Source: Palsa-1150 sp964531095
GTDB lineage: Bacteria; Myxococcota_A; Polyangia; Polyangiales; Polyangiaceae
Assembly: GCA_964531095.1 (NCBI GenBank)
Contig: CAZHED010000013.1
Span: forward strand, 1 to 64,000
Direction of reading: 5' to 3'
DNA: 64,000 bases
The translations under genes were made by a program, and so were the position numbers. Below, piece after piece: positions 17,468 through 25,295 of the stretch. Position 1 is the first letter of the stretch, and the number at the start of each line of letters is the position of its first letter. The notes beneath the pieces were generated by a model. It did not search any database. It saw nothing but the letters and a program-made list of their open reading frames with translations, and was not told where the DNA came from.

Positions 17468-18115
17468 TCACCTGGAGCGGCTTGGGGCACCGACGAGAAG
17501 ACGCGCGCATTGGCCCAGAAGCAGCGCGTGGACCAAGCAGACGCAGGCAAACGCGAGGATCGGGCGCAGCGCCGTCCACTCCAGGGCGACGCGTAGCCAG
17601 GGATGAACGAGCGACGGGGCGGCAGCCATCGCCCACGCCAGGAGCGCGCCCAGGCTGAGCAGGATGGAGCTGGCCAGCGCGTTCCATTTCGCGAGCCGCC
17701 CGACCCGCTGCGAAAGGTGCTTGTCGCGCGCAAGAAGGCGAACGCCCAACGGGAGCAGTCGAACGGCCAGCGCGGACTGCGCGAGGGCCATCGTCCCCAC
17801 CGCGACGGTGGCCGCGGCACCCAGCGGACGACCGGCGCCGAGCGTGACTTGCAGATAGAGCAAGAACGCACACGCGGCCGGAACAAGCACCCAAAGGACC
17901 GCGATCTGCCCAACCGCGAAGCTCAACCAGGCGGTGATCCGAACGAGCGCAGGGGCGCGGCGGGATCGGGGCGAATCTCCCGCGGTGCCCCAGCTGAGGC
18001 GACCGCGTGGCTCGACGTACGCGTACAAGCACGTCGGTACAATCGTCGTGAGAAGCGCGGCGACGATAGCAACAATCGCGGTCGCGGTCGGCGCAATGGC
18101 GTTCGGCATCGTCAC
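17468..18115 (-). CDS. Integral membrane protein of unknown function
   Basis: 215 residues, ATG at 18115. Five or six hydrophobic segments (for example AIVAIVAALLTTIVPTC, ITAWLSFAVGQIAVLWVLV, ALASSILLSLGALLAWAMAA), with a charged loop RLLARDKHLSQRVGRLAKW. No family was recognised. It starts the leftward unit leading into the membrane subtilase, 4 bases away, so a functional partnership with that protease (substrate, chaperone or co-factor) is a reasonable guess. Confidence 0.75.
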   Translation of the reverse strand: MTMPNAIAPTATAIVAIVAALLTTIVPTCLYAYVEPRGRLSWGTAGDSPRSRRAPALVRITAWLSFAVGQIAVLWVLVPAACAFLLYLQVTLGAGRPLGAAATVAVGTMALAQSALAVRLLPLGVRLLARDKHLSQRVGRLAKWNALASSILLSLGALLAWAMAAAPSLVHPWLRVALEWTALRPILAFACVCLVHALLLGQCARLLVGAPSRSR

Positions 18116-18227
18116 CCAACCCTAGCTTCGCATTTTGCATCGAACGCGCCACCGGAACGCGCTGGCTCTGCCGCGTCGCCCCGCGCACCGCGCTCGCGGC
18201 GCCTTCGACCCCGCGCTTGCCGCTCCC

Positions 18228-18253
18228 CTTGTCGCGTTATCTTGTCGCGTTAT
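18228..18253. repeat. 13-bp tandem direct repeat at a gene 3' end
   Basis: CTTGTCGCGTTAT occurs twice head to tail (18228-18240 and 18241-18253). Read leftward, the TAA stop of the 18250-18870 gene lies in the second copy and is duplicated in the first. It is probably a small slippage duplication. Confidence 0.85.
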
Positions 18254-18870
18254 CGCGTGCTGGGCCCGGCGATCGCGTGTGCGGGCGCCGCAGTGGAAGG
18301 AACGGCGAAAGCGGGTTTGCGAGACAGGGCGGGGCGAGTGTGCACGGCCGGCAGCTCCCAAACGGACACGACCGGCGGCTCGGACGCCGACGCCCAGCAT
18401 GCGCCCGTGCTGGACGTCACATGCCCCGCGGACGACGAGACCGGCGACGCGCTGGCGAGCGCGCGGGCCACGATCGACGAACACACGTCGTCGGGGCCGC
18501 CTACGACGGCGCGCGCGTGCGACGAGCTCCCCGACCGCACCCAGCTCGCCGCGAGGATGCCGGCGATCAGCGTGGCCACGGCGGCGGCGCCCCAGAGAAC
18601 GCGAGGGGAGCCGAGCGGAGGCAGCGAAAGGTTCCGGACTGGTAGGGGCGGGACGGATGCTCGTTCGAAGACCGGGGCCGCAGGCGCGGTCGGAGGCCAC
18701 GAGGCCCTCGGGGGAGAAGGAATCGGCAAGCGGTGGACGGGCACAGGCGATGGCCACGACATCGGTCGCGGCGCGCGCAGCGCAAAGCGCTCGTTCGTGA
18801 GCGCTCCCTCGGCATCGGCTCTCGGCGCTGGTCGTTCCGTGTCCGCCGAAGGAGAGTGGCGCGTCGCCAT
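18250..18870 (-). CDS. Single-pass membrane protein of unknown function
   Basis: 206 residues from the ATG at 18870 (MATRHSPSAD). The frame is open to 19017, but the extra residues overlap the likely promoter region. A Pro/Arg-rich N-terminal half is followed by one hydrophobic helix near residue 95 (VLWGAAAVATLIAGILAASW), then a Ser/Ala-rich segment with the word GPDDVCSSIVARALASA. This resembles small anchor proteins found beside myxobacterial kinases. No domain was recognised. It sits 156 bases downstream of the kinase-receiver gene in the same direction. Confidence 0.55.
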   Translation of the reverse strand: MATRHSPSADTERPAPRADAEGALTNERFALRAPRPMSWPSPVPVHRLPIPSPPRASWPPTAPAAPVFERASVPPLPVRNLSLPPLGSPRVLWGAAAVATLIAGILAASWVRSGSSSHARAVVGGPDDVCSSIVARALASASPVSSSAGHVTSSTGACWASASEPPVVSVWELPAVHTRPALSRKPAFAVPSTAAPAHAIAGPSTR

Positions 18871-19026
18871 TTTCGTACCATGCCACAGACTCGAATCCGC
18901 GGAGCGCGCATTCCGGCGCGGCGTGAGCCAAAACCGATGGGCCCTGTCGGCTCCGCCTCCGCCGAAATCCAGTAACAGCGTAGTGTCCGTGGATCGACCT
19001 TCGGAGCGCCCCCGCACGCGAGCGGG

Positions 19027-20256
19027 TCAATGATTCGGACGCATGCGCTCGATGATCTCCGCCAACTGGGTCACGAGGGCCGGCCCCTTCTCCAGCGAAC
19101 GCACCCCGAGCTGTTGCAAGAGCTCGACGTCGGCCCGCGTCGCGCGACTGCTGATCGACACGATGAGACACGCGTCGCCCAGCCGCATCCCTCGGAGCAG
19201 CATGCACACTTCGATGCCGTTGATGTCCGGCAGATCCAAGTCGACCAGCAGCAAGTCGGGAACGCGGCGGCGCACTGCACGGATGGCGGTTCGGCCGTCC
19301 CCGATGGTTTCGATTTCGGCGCCCGGAGCCGCTGCGCGCACGTAGAGCGCGAGCGCCCGACGCATATCCCCGTCGTCGTCCACGATGAGCACCGAGAAGG
19401 GCCGCGCCTCGGGGCCCGCGCCGACCCTGGACCGGAGCGCGCGCAGCTGCCAGAGAACGGCCTCGGCTCCCTGCGGCCGTTCCTGGGGGTCGGGCGCCAT
19501 CAGCTGTGCCACCAAGTCGCCGAGCGCCGCGGGAACATCGGGCCTGAGCCTCGACACCGGCGGGAGGGGCTTGCGGACTTTCGAACGGTAAACCTCGCGG
19601 CTGTCTCCGCCGTCGAAGGGCGCGATGCCGCAGAGAAGCTCGTACGCCAGGACGCCCACCGCGTAGACGTCGAGCAGCGCCGCCGCCCCCTCGACGATGT
19701 CGCCGCTCAGCGCCTCCGGACCCATGTATTGCAGCGAACCAGCGGCGGTACGGTGGCCGGCGCGATCGGCGTGGGGGAGAACGAGGCCGAAGTCCATGAG
19801 GACGACCCGCCCGCCCGGCGCGAGCATGACGTTGCCCGGCTTGACGTCGCGGTGCACGAGCCCCGCGCCGTGCACGACGCTCAGCGCGTCGGCGATCGCC
19901 ACGAGAAGGTCCAGCGCTTCACCCACCGCGAACCGCTCGCCGCGCCCGCGGCGCTCATCGATCATCCGCTCGAGGCTAAGGCCGTACACGCGTTCGAGCA
20001 CGAGGAATGCGAGCCCGCGATGCTTTCCGATCGTGTGGACCGTGACGACACCGGGGTGGCGGATCGCGGCGAGCGCCCGTCCCTCCCGTACGAGGTAATC
20101 GGGCGCGATGCCGGGGCGTGCCACCTTGAGCGCGACCCGCCGGTTGAGCGCGCGATCGTGCGCGTCGTACACCTCTCCCATGGCACCGGCGCCCAAGAGC
20201 GCTCGGACCTCGTAGATATCGGCCACGATCTCCCCGGGCTCGAACCATTGGGTCAT
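19027..20256 (-). CDS. Ser/Thr protein kinase fused to a C-terminal response-regulator receiver
   Basis: 409 residues from the ATG at 20256, which overlaps the Hpt stop (ATGA). The kinase domain (residues 14-275) is complete: glycine loop LGAGAMGEVY, Lys44 in VALK, catalytic HRDVKPGN with Asp137, and DFG at 155-157, with GPE in place of APE. A full receiver domain follows from residue 288: acidic pocket IVDDDGD, phospho-acceptor Asp339 in LLVDLDLPD, the SISS switch Ser/Thr and Lys390. No membrane segment is present. A kinase whose output is wired directly to a phospho-aspartate switch suits cross-talk between two-component and Ser/Thr signalling. The coupled Hpt and response-regulator genes upstream would supply the phosphate. 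Confidence 0.93.
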   Translation of the reverse strand: MTQWFEPGEIVADIYEVRALLGAGAMGEVYDAHDRALNRRVALKVARPGIAPDYLVREGRALAAIRHPGVVTVHTIGKHRGLAFLVLERVYGLSLERMIDERRGRGERFAVGEALDLLVAIADALSVVHGAGLVHRDVKPGNVMLAPGGRVVLMDFGLVLPHADRAGHRTAAGSLQYMGPEALSGDIVEGAAALLDVYAVGVLAYELLCGIAPFDGGDSREVYRSKVRKPLPPVSRLRPDVPAALGDLVAQLMAPDPQERPQGAEAVLWQLRALRSRVGAGPEARPFSVLIVDDDGDMRRALALYVRAAAPGAEIETIGDGRTAIRAVRRRVPDLLLVDLDLPDINGIEVCMLLRGMRLGDACLIVSISSRATRADVELLQQLGVRSLEKGPALVTQLAEIIERMRPNH

Positions 20257-20576
20257 CGGCCCGCTCGAGACGCATGCTCGGCCAGGGCGCAGAGCTCGCG
20301 AAGCTTCTCGCGGACGAGCGCCTGCTGCGCCGCATCGGGCGTCTCCTCGACACGAGAGAGAACGTCGTCCAATTCGGCCGCAGCGGCCCCGAGCTCGGCG
20401 AATCCGTACACGCCGGCCGATCCGCGGAGCTTGTGGGCCGCGCGTCGCGCGTCCTCCCACGCGCCGCAACTCACCAGGGCCTCCAGCGCGACCGCCTTGG
20501 AGACGAGTGTTCCCGCGAAGTCGGCTCGCGCGGCCGCGATGAGTGCCTCGACCGCGGGATCGCTTGCCCGAGTCAT
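20253..20576 (-). CDS. Histidine phosphotransfer (Hpt) domain protein
   Basis: 107 residues forming a single Hpt four-helix domain. The phosphorylatable histidine is His48 in AAHKLRGSAGVYGF, the standard HxLKGxxxxxG pattern. It overlaps both neighbours by 4 bases, so the RR, Hpt and kinase-receiver genes are translationally coupled. As a stand-alone Hpt it should shuttle phosphate between receivers: on one side the REC-only regulator encoded upstream, on the other the receiver fused to the kinase. Confidence 0.9.
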   Translation of the reverse strand: MTRASDPAVEALIAAARADFAGTLVSKAVALEALVSCGAWEDARRAAHKLRGSAGVYGFAELGAAAAELDDVLSRVEETPDAAQQALVREKLRELCALAEHASRAGR

Positions 20577-20971
20577 CGCCCCACTCCGTGCAACTCCGCT
20601 CGGCAGAAGATATCGCGGATGCGCGCCGGGAGAGCGACCAAGTCGAACGGCTTGGAAATGACGTCGGCCACGCCGAGGGCGAAGAGGCGCGCGATTTGGT
20701 CATCGCTCGACATCGCCGTCAGAAAGACGACCGGAACGCGCTCGGTGTCCGGGTCGGCGCGCAGCGCCGCGAGCATCGCCGGCCCGTCGGTTCCGGGCAT
20801 CGAGACGTCGAGGAGCAACAGATCCGGAGGGGCTCGCTTCGCCAGCTCGAGAGCCCCTTCTGCGCTGGCAGCAAGAGACACGCGAAATCCGCCAATGCGC
20901 TCGAGCGACAGCGCCGTGATTCGCCGGATATCGGGGTCGTCGTCAACGACGAGGATGGTGCGGGGCCGCAC
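20573..20971 (-). CDS. Single-domain response regulator (receiver only)
   Basis: 132 residues from the GTG at 20971 (RPRTILVVDDDPDIRR); the longer frame to 21256 is non-coding in character. Receiver features are complete: acidic residues VVDDDPD (10-12), phospho-acceptor Asp55 in LLLLDVSMPG, Thr in VFLTAM and Lys107 in ISKPFD. There is no output domain, so it works through partners, in the CheY/Spo0F manner. It is the first gene of the coupled RR-Hpt-kinase operon. An 8-bp inverted repeat (GGTACACG/CGTGTACC) lies just upstream. Confidence 0.92.
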   Translation of the reverse strand: MRPRTILVVDDDPDIRRITALSLERIGGFRVSLAASAEGALELAKRAPPDLLLLDVSMPGTDGPAMLAALRADPDTERVPVVFLTAMSSDDQIARLFALGVADVISKPFDLVALPARIRDIFCRAELHGVGR

Positions 20972-21177
20972 AATCCAAAGGGTACACGGACGGCGACGCG
21001 CCGGCCTCGCCGGATCGCGACGAGCCCAGTGGCGCAATGGCCCACACGGCCTCTCGTGTACCTCCCTGTCGCGCGACGGCCGCCGGCTGGCCCGTGTCGG
21101 GATACGCCCCCCGGCAAACCATCGAAATGACTCGCACGACACCGCGGCATGGACCGTGATGGCTCGGCCTTCGCACC
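20972..21177. promoter_or_regulatory. Divergent control region with a perfect 8-bp inverted repeat
   Basis: GGTACACG (20981-20988) and CGTGTACC (21055-21062) are exact inverted copies 66 bases apart, between the response-regulator operon (leftward from 20971) and the phosphoesterase lipoprotein (rightward from 21178). Paired operator half-sites are possible; a stem with a long loop is less likely. No clear -35/-10 pair was seen. Confidence 0.4.
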
Positions 21178-22167
21178 ATGGAAGCGCCCTGCCCCATCTC
21201 CCCCGCCATCGCGCTCTTGGTAGTCGCGGTCGTTGCTTCCGCGTGCGCCGTAACAAACGAGCCGGGGCGGGAGCGCGATTCCGGAACGGCCAGCGGGAGC
21301 GCGAGCGCAGGGGGTGTTGGCGTCGACGCTAGCGCCCGATGGTTCCACGTGTCGACACTCTCCTTCGCGGTCGTCGGCGACACGCGCCCGGCCACTGTCG
21401 ACGACACCGGCGGCTACCCGCTCGCCATCATTACGAAGATCTTCGAAGACATTCAGTCACTCCGCCCGGCACCACCCTTCGGAGTGTCCACCGGCGACTA
21501 CATGTTTGCATCGCCCGGCGGCGGCCAGGCCGCCGCGCAGCTCGCGCTCTATCTGCATGCGCGAGCCGCCTTCTCCGGCACCATGTTCCCCGCGATGGGC
21601 AATCACGAGTGCACGGGGGCGACCGCGTCCAATTGCGGCTCCGGAAACGCCGACGGCATCACCGACAACTACGCTCAGTTTCTCGCCAAGATGGTGCAGC
21701 CGCTCGGGCAACCGCGTCCCTACTATTCGTTCGACGTCGATGCGTCGACCGGCGCGTGGACGGCCAAGTTCGTCATTGTGGCCGCAAACGCGTGGGACGA
21801 CGTCCAGGCGCGCTGGCTCGAAGCGACGCTGGCTCGAGCGACGACGTACACGTTCATCGTGCGCCACGAGCCGGCGTCGGCCACAGCCGCACCGGGAGTC
21901 ACGCCGGCCGAGCGGATCCAATCGCAACACCCCTACACGCTGTCGATCGTCGGCCACTCTCACACGGTCGAGAAGACCGGCCCGAGGGAGGTGGTTATCG
22001 GAAACGGGGGCGCGCCTCTCACGTCGAGTCGCGCCAACTACGGATTTGGTCTCGTGCAGCAGCGAGCCGACGGCAACGTCCAGGTTGACGTATTGGATTA
22101 CGAGACGATGAAGCCCGACACGAGCTTCTCGTTCGCGGTCACGCCCGATGGGGCACCCGTACCGTAG
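21178..22167 (+). CDS. Calcineurin-like phosphoesterase lipoprotein
   Basis: 329 residues, ATG at 21178. The signal peptide ends in a lipobox (VASAC, Cys23), followed by a Gly/Ser/Ala-rich linker. The phosphoesterase metal motifs follow: FAVVGDTRP, VSTGDYMF, AMGNHECTG, IVRHEPAS and IVGHSHTVE. It should act in the periplasm or on the cell surface on a phospho-ester substrate such as a phospholipid, nucleotide or sugar phosphate. The two cysteines around residues 144-153 could form a loop disulfide. It is divergent from the response-regulator operon. Confidence 0.85.
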   Translation: MEAPCPISPAIALLVVAVVASACAVTNEPGRERDSGTASGSASAGGVGVDASARWFHVSTLSFAVVGDTRPATVDDTGGYPLAIITKIFEDIQSLRPAPPFGVSTGDYMFASPGGGQAAAQLALYLHARAAFSGTMFPAMGNHECTGATASNCGSGNADGITDNYAQFLAKMVQPLGQPRPYYSFDVDASTGAWTAKFVIVAANAWDDVQARWLEATLARATTYTFIVRHEPASATAAPGVTPAERIQSQHPYTLSIVGHSHTVEKTGPREVVIGNGGAPLTSSRANYGFGLVQQRADGNVQVDVLDYETMKPDTSFSFAVTPDGAPVP

Positions 22168-22262
22168 GCTCGTTCGCCCGCCGAAGGGGCCAAGTCCTGC
22201 GAGGCAGGCGTGCCCAGCGGAGCTCGGTACCATTCAATGGGGCACTGCACTAAGGTTCTTCT

Positions 22263-22823
22263 ATGTCGACTGCTCGCCGATACCGGCACACCTACGGCGA
22301 ATACCTCCAGCTGGAGAAGGCATCGCCCCTGAAGCTGGAGTATTCGGACGGGGAGATTTTCGCCATGGCGGGAGGCACGCCGGAGCATGGTGCGCTGGCG
22401 ATGCAGTTCGTGCGCCTCGTTTCGACCTCGCTGCCCAGGGAGTGCACGGTCTATTCGTCCGACGTCAAGATCCGCGTCGCCGCAACGGACCTTGCAACCT
22501 ACCCGGACATTTCGATCGTTTGCGGCCCGACCGAACGCGCGATCGACGATGCCAACGCCGTGATCAATCCTCGCTTCCTGATAGAGGTGACGAGCCCGTC
22601 GACCGAGGAGTACGACCGAGGCGACAAGGTAAGCCAATACAAACAGCTTCGATCGGTCGAGGCGGTCCTGCTGATCTCTCACCGCCGCCGGCAGGTGACG
22701 GTCGTGAGCCGGAATGGACCAAGTTGGTCGGAGAGGGAAGTGCGGGCGGGCGAGCTCGTGGAGCTCGAAGGGATCGCCTTCGGCGTCACCGACCTTTACT
22801 CGGTCGTCGAGATCGGCGGATGA
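22263..22823 (+). CDS. Uma2 family (DUF820) restriction-endonuclease-fold protein
   Basis: 186 residues, the normal length. It has the family N-terminus (TYGEYLQLEKASPLKLEYSDGE) and a PD-(D/E)xK-like core: YPDISIVCG supplies the PD aspartate, the ExT-type segment is IEVTSPSTEEYDRGDK, and the lysine follows in KVSQY. Uma2 proteins are abundant in cyanobacteria, Myxococcota and other multicellular bacteria, often as many paralogues. Their function is mostly unknown; many are thought to be mobile or host-defence related. It is convergent with the histidine kinase gene, with 10 bases between the stops. Confidence 0.9.
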   Translation: MSTARRYRHTYGEYLQLEKASPLKLEYSDGEIFAMAGGTPEHGALAMQFVRLVSTSLPRECTVYSSDVKIRVAATDLATYPDISIVCGPTERAIDDANAVINPRFLIEVTSPSTEEYDRGDKVSQYKQLRSVEAVLLISHRRRQVTVVSRNGPSWSEREVRAGELVELEGIAFGVTDLYSVVEIGG

Positions 22824-22833
22824 CTGGTGAACC

Positions 22834-25179
22834 CTAGAGCACCGAACCGGGTGGCTCCCGTTGCTCTCCCCTCGGCAGATCCACGATGAACGTCGACCCG
22901 ACTCCGGGGGTGCTCTCGACCGCGATCGCTCCGCCCGACGCTTGCACGATCTGACGTGCGATCCAGAGTCCGAGCCCGAAGCCGCCGTAGTGACGGGCGG
23001 AAGCGGCGCGCTCGAAGCGCTCGAAGATGCGCCGTTGATGCTCGGGCGCGATTCCGATCCCATGATCGCGCACGATCAGGCGCGCGCTTGCGCCGTAGCT
23101 CGCCAGCTCCACCTCGATCGGATTGCCCGAGCCGTACTTGATGGCATTTGTGAGCAGGTTCGTCAGCACCTGGTCCATGCGCATTCGGTCCCACGAACCG
23201 AAGGAAGGGCGCTCGGCGCGAAACGAGATGCGGCTGCCGGCGCGCCGTGCCTCATCCGACATGCGCTCGATCGTTTCGTCGGCCAGCTTGGCCAAGTCGA
23301 ACCGTTCCGGCTCGATGTGCAGTCGGCCGCCGCTGATTCGAGAGACGTCGAGGAGCTCGCTCACCAGCTTGGCCAGCCGCGTCACCTGACGAGACGCCAC
23401 CTCAAGCTTCTCGCCCATCCGCCTCGCGGAGAACTGACCGCGACGCAGACTGTCGAGCTGCATCTTGAGCGGCGTGAGCGGGGTGTTGAGCTCGTGGCTC
23501 GCGATCGCGAGAAACTCGTCGCGCACGGCGACGGCCTCGGTGGCGCGCTTGAATAGACGCGCGTTGTCGACCGCCAGAGCGGCGCGACGCGCCAGCTCCT
23601 CCGCCATCGCGAGGTCGTCACCGTCGTACGCCGGACCCCGCGTACGCGCCAGCGACAGAACTCCGACCGTGCCCCCCCGCGTGATCAGAGGCGCGATGAT
23701 GATCGACCGCAGCCCCAGTCGCGTGAGCGCCTCGAAGTGCCCGTCGCTGACAGCAAATTCGCGCAGCGCCTCGGGGGTCACGGTCCGGATGAGGACCGAC
23801 GACCCCGATTCGAACGGGCCGCGCAGCGCGGGCGGGGGGCAGGCCGCGTCGCGGTACGGCTCGATGGCTCCGCGACTCGCCGCCTCGAGGGGCGCATCGG
23901 CCGCCGCCACTGCGATGGACACAACGCGCCCGTCCTCGAGCAAGTCCACCGCGCAGACATGGGAGAACCACTGCACCGCGAGGCGTGCCAGGGTCGTCAG
24001 CGTGGGGCCCACCTCGAGCGATTGGGCGAGCAGCGTGCCCGCGTCGGCGAGCAGGCGGAGGCGCTCGGTCGCGCGCAGCTGCCCTTCGAACAGCCGGGCT
24101 CTCTCGAACGCCACCGCGGCGCGATCGGCGATCTCGCTCACGAGGCTCAGCTCGTCGACCCCCAGAGCTTCGAAGTCCACGGCGCGAAACGCGCTCATGA
24201 TGCCGATCGCGCGGCCCTGGACGAGGAGGGGTGCCACGATCAAGCTCCCGAGTCCGAGCTCGTCGGCGAACGTGGAGAACGGAGGCCGAAGCCGCTCTAC
24301 GGCCGACGCGCCCAGCACTTGCGGCTCGCGGCGACGCAACACTTCTTCCGAGATCGTTCCCGGCTGGAGTCCGAGCGGGCGACCGATGAGGGGCTGCAGG
24401 CGCCGCTCGACGTTGTCGTCGATGGACGCGCACGCGCGGACCACGAACGAGCCTTCCGCGTCCGTGAGCGCGACGAGAATGCCGCACCGCATGACGCGCG
24501 CGATCGATCGTGCCACGCCCTCGACGTCGAGCTCTGCGGCGAGCGCGCGCGACGTGTCGGCGATGATGCGTAGGCGCCTGCGCTGCGCATCGGCGTCGCG
24601 GTACAAGTGCGCGTGCTCCACAGCCAGCGCGGCGCGTGAGGCGATCGATTCGACGATCTCGCGGTCCCATTCATCCGGTGCGCGCTGGGACCACCCCAGG
24701 GCGATGACCCCGAGAGTCTGTTCGCGCACTTTAAGCGGCGCGACGAACAGGTAGCGCGCGCCGAGCGCACGCAAAAGCTCCGCGTCTTGCGCTTCGCGGG
24801 CACCCCAGGCAAGCGTCTCGTCGTCCGCGAGCGTCTCGCTCAGGCCCGTGCGAGCGACCCGCGCCTGGATCCCGACGCTCCCCGTAGGGGACGGGCCGCG
24901 GGTCTCGCGCGCAGGCGCCTGCCTCTCGAGAGCGGGGCCGGCGGCAGCCACCGTCCGCAGCTCGCCGCCGTCGAGGAGCTGGATCGCGCACGCGTCGCCG
25001 AGGCTCGGGACCAGAGCCTGCCCGAGGTGCGCGAGGGTCTCACGGCAGTCGAGCGACTCTGAAAGGATCACGGTCGCGTCCGCCATCAGTCGCAGCGCCC
25101 GTTCCGCCCGCCTCAGGCGTGTCGTGTCGCGAGGGTGAACGGGGGACGGCGAGCGGGTCGGGAGCACGGCTGCCTTCAT
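22834..25179 (-). CDS. Soluble multi-GAF sensor histidine kinase
   Basis: 781 residues, ATG at 25179. No membrane segment was seen. Three consecutive GAF-type domains (about residues 30-185, 200-355 and 365-535) each end with a helix of the RAALAVEHAHLY type. The HisKA domain carries the phospho-acceptor His562 in IASHELNTPLTP. The HATPase domain has the N box NLLTNAIKYG, G1 DHGIGIAPE and G2 GGFGLGLWIA. It lacks a receiver, so it must pass phosphate to separate regulators; the REC-only protein and Hpt encoded at 20253-20971 are candidates by proximity only. It lies downstream of aceA but behind strong hairpins, so it may be expressed separately. Confidence 0.94.
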   Translation of the reverse strand: MKAAVLPTRSPSPVHPRDTTRLRRAERALRLMADATVILSESLDCRETLAHLGQALVPSLGDACAIQLLDGGELRTVAAAGPALERQAPARETRGPSPTGSVGIQARVARTGLSETLADDETLAWGAREAQDAELLRALGARYLFVAPLKVREQTLGVIALGWSQRAPDEWDREIVESIASRAALAVEHAHLYRDADAQRRRLRIIADTSRALAAELDVEGVARSIARVMRCGILVALTDAEGSFVVRACASIDDNVERRLQPLIGRPLGLQPGTISEEVLRRREPQVLGASAVERLRPPFSTFADELGLGSLIVAPLLVQGRAIGIMSAFRAVDFEALGVDELSLVSEIADRAAVAFERARLFEGQLRATERLRLLADAGTLLAQSLEVGPTLTTLARLAVQWFSHVCAVDLLEDGRVVSIAVAAADAPLEAASRGAIEPYRDAACPPPALRGPFESGSSVLIRTVTPEALREFAVSDGHFEALTRLGLRSIIIAPLITRGGTVGVLSLARTRGPAYDGDDLAMAEELARRAALAVDNARLFKRATEAVAVRDEFLAIASHELNTPLTPLKMQLDSLRRGQFSARRMGEKLEVASRQVTRLAKLVSELLDVSRISGGRLHIEPERFDLAKLADETIERMSDEARRAGSRISFRAERPSFGSWDRMRMDQVLTNLLTNAIKYGSGNPIEVELASYGASARLIVRDHGIGIAPEHQRRIFERFERAASARHYGGFGLGLWIARQIVQASGGAIAVESTPGVGSTFIVDLPRGEQREPPGSVL

Positions 25180-25191
25180 ATAACGTGCTCA

Positions 25192-25271
25192 CGAGGCGAA
25201 CGGTCCGCACGCCTCGATGATTAAGAGCCGGCGCGGTCGGGCTCGCTGGGACACCCGCGCCGCACCGGCTC
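25192..25271 (-). terminator. Two hairpins between aceA and the histidine kinase gene
   Basis: Reading leftward after aceA, the first structure pairs the arms at 25265-25271 and 25225-25231 (CCGGCTC/GAGCCGG) around an inner stem CCGCGCC/GGCGCGG (25255-25261/25230-25236). A second 7-bp stem (CGCCTCG/CGAGGCG, 25210-25216/25192-25198) lies 12 bases before the kinase ATG. The first could terminate aceBA transcription although its T tract is weak; the second could affect kinase translation. Confidence 0.45.
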
Positions 25272-25295
25272 ACCGAAGAGGCCCCTTGGCCTGAC

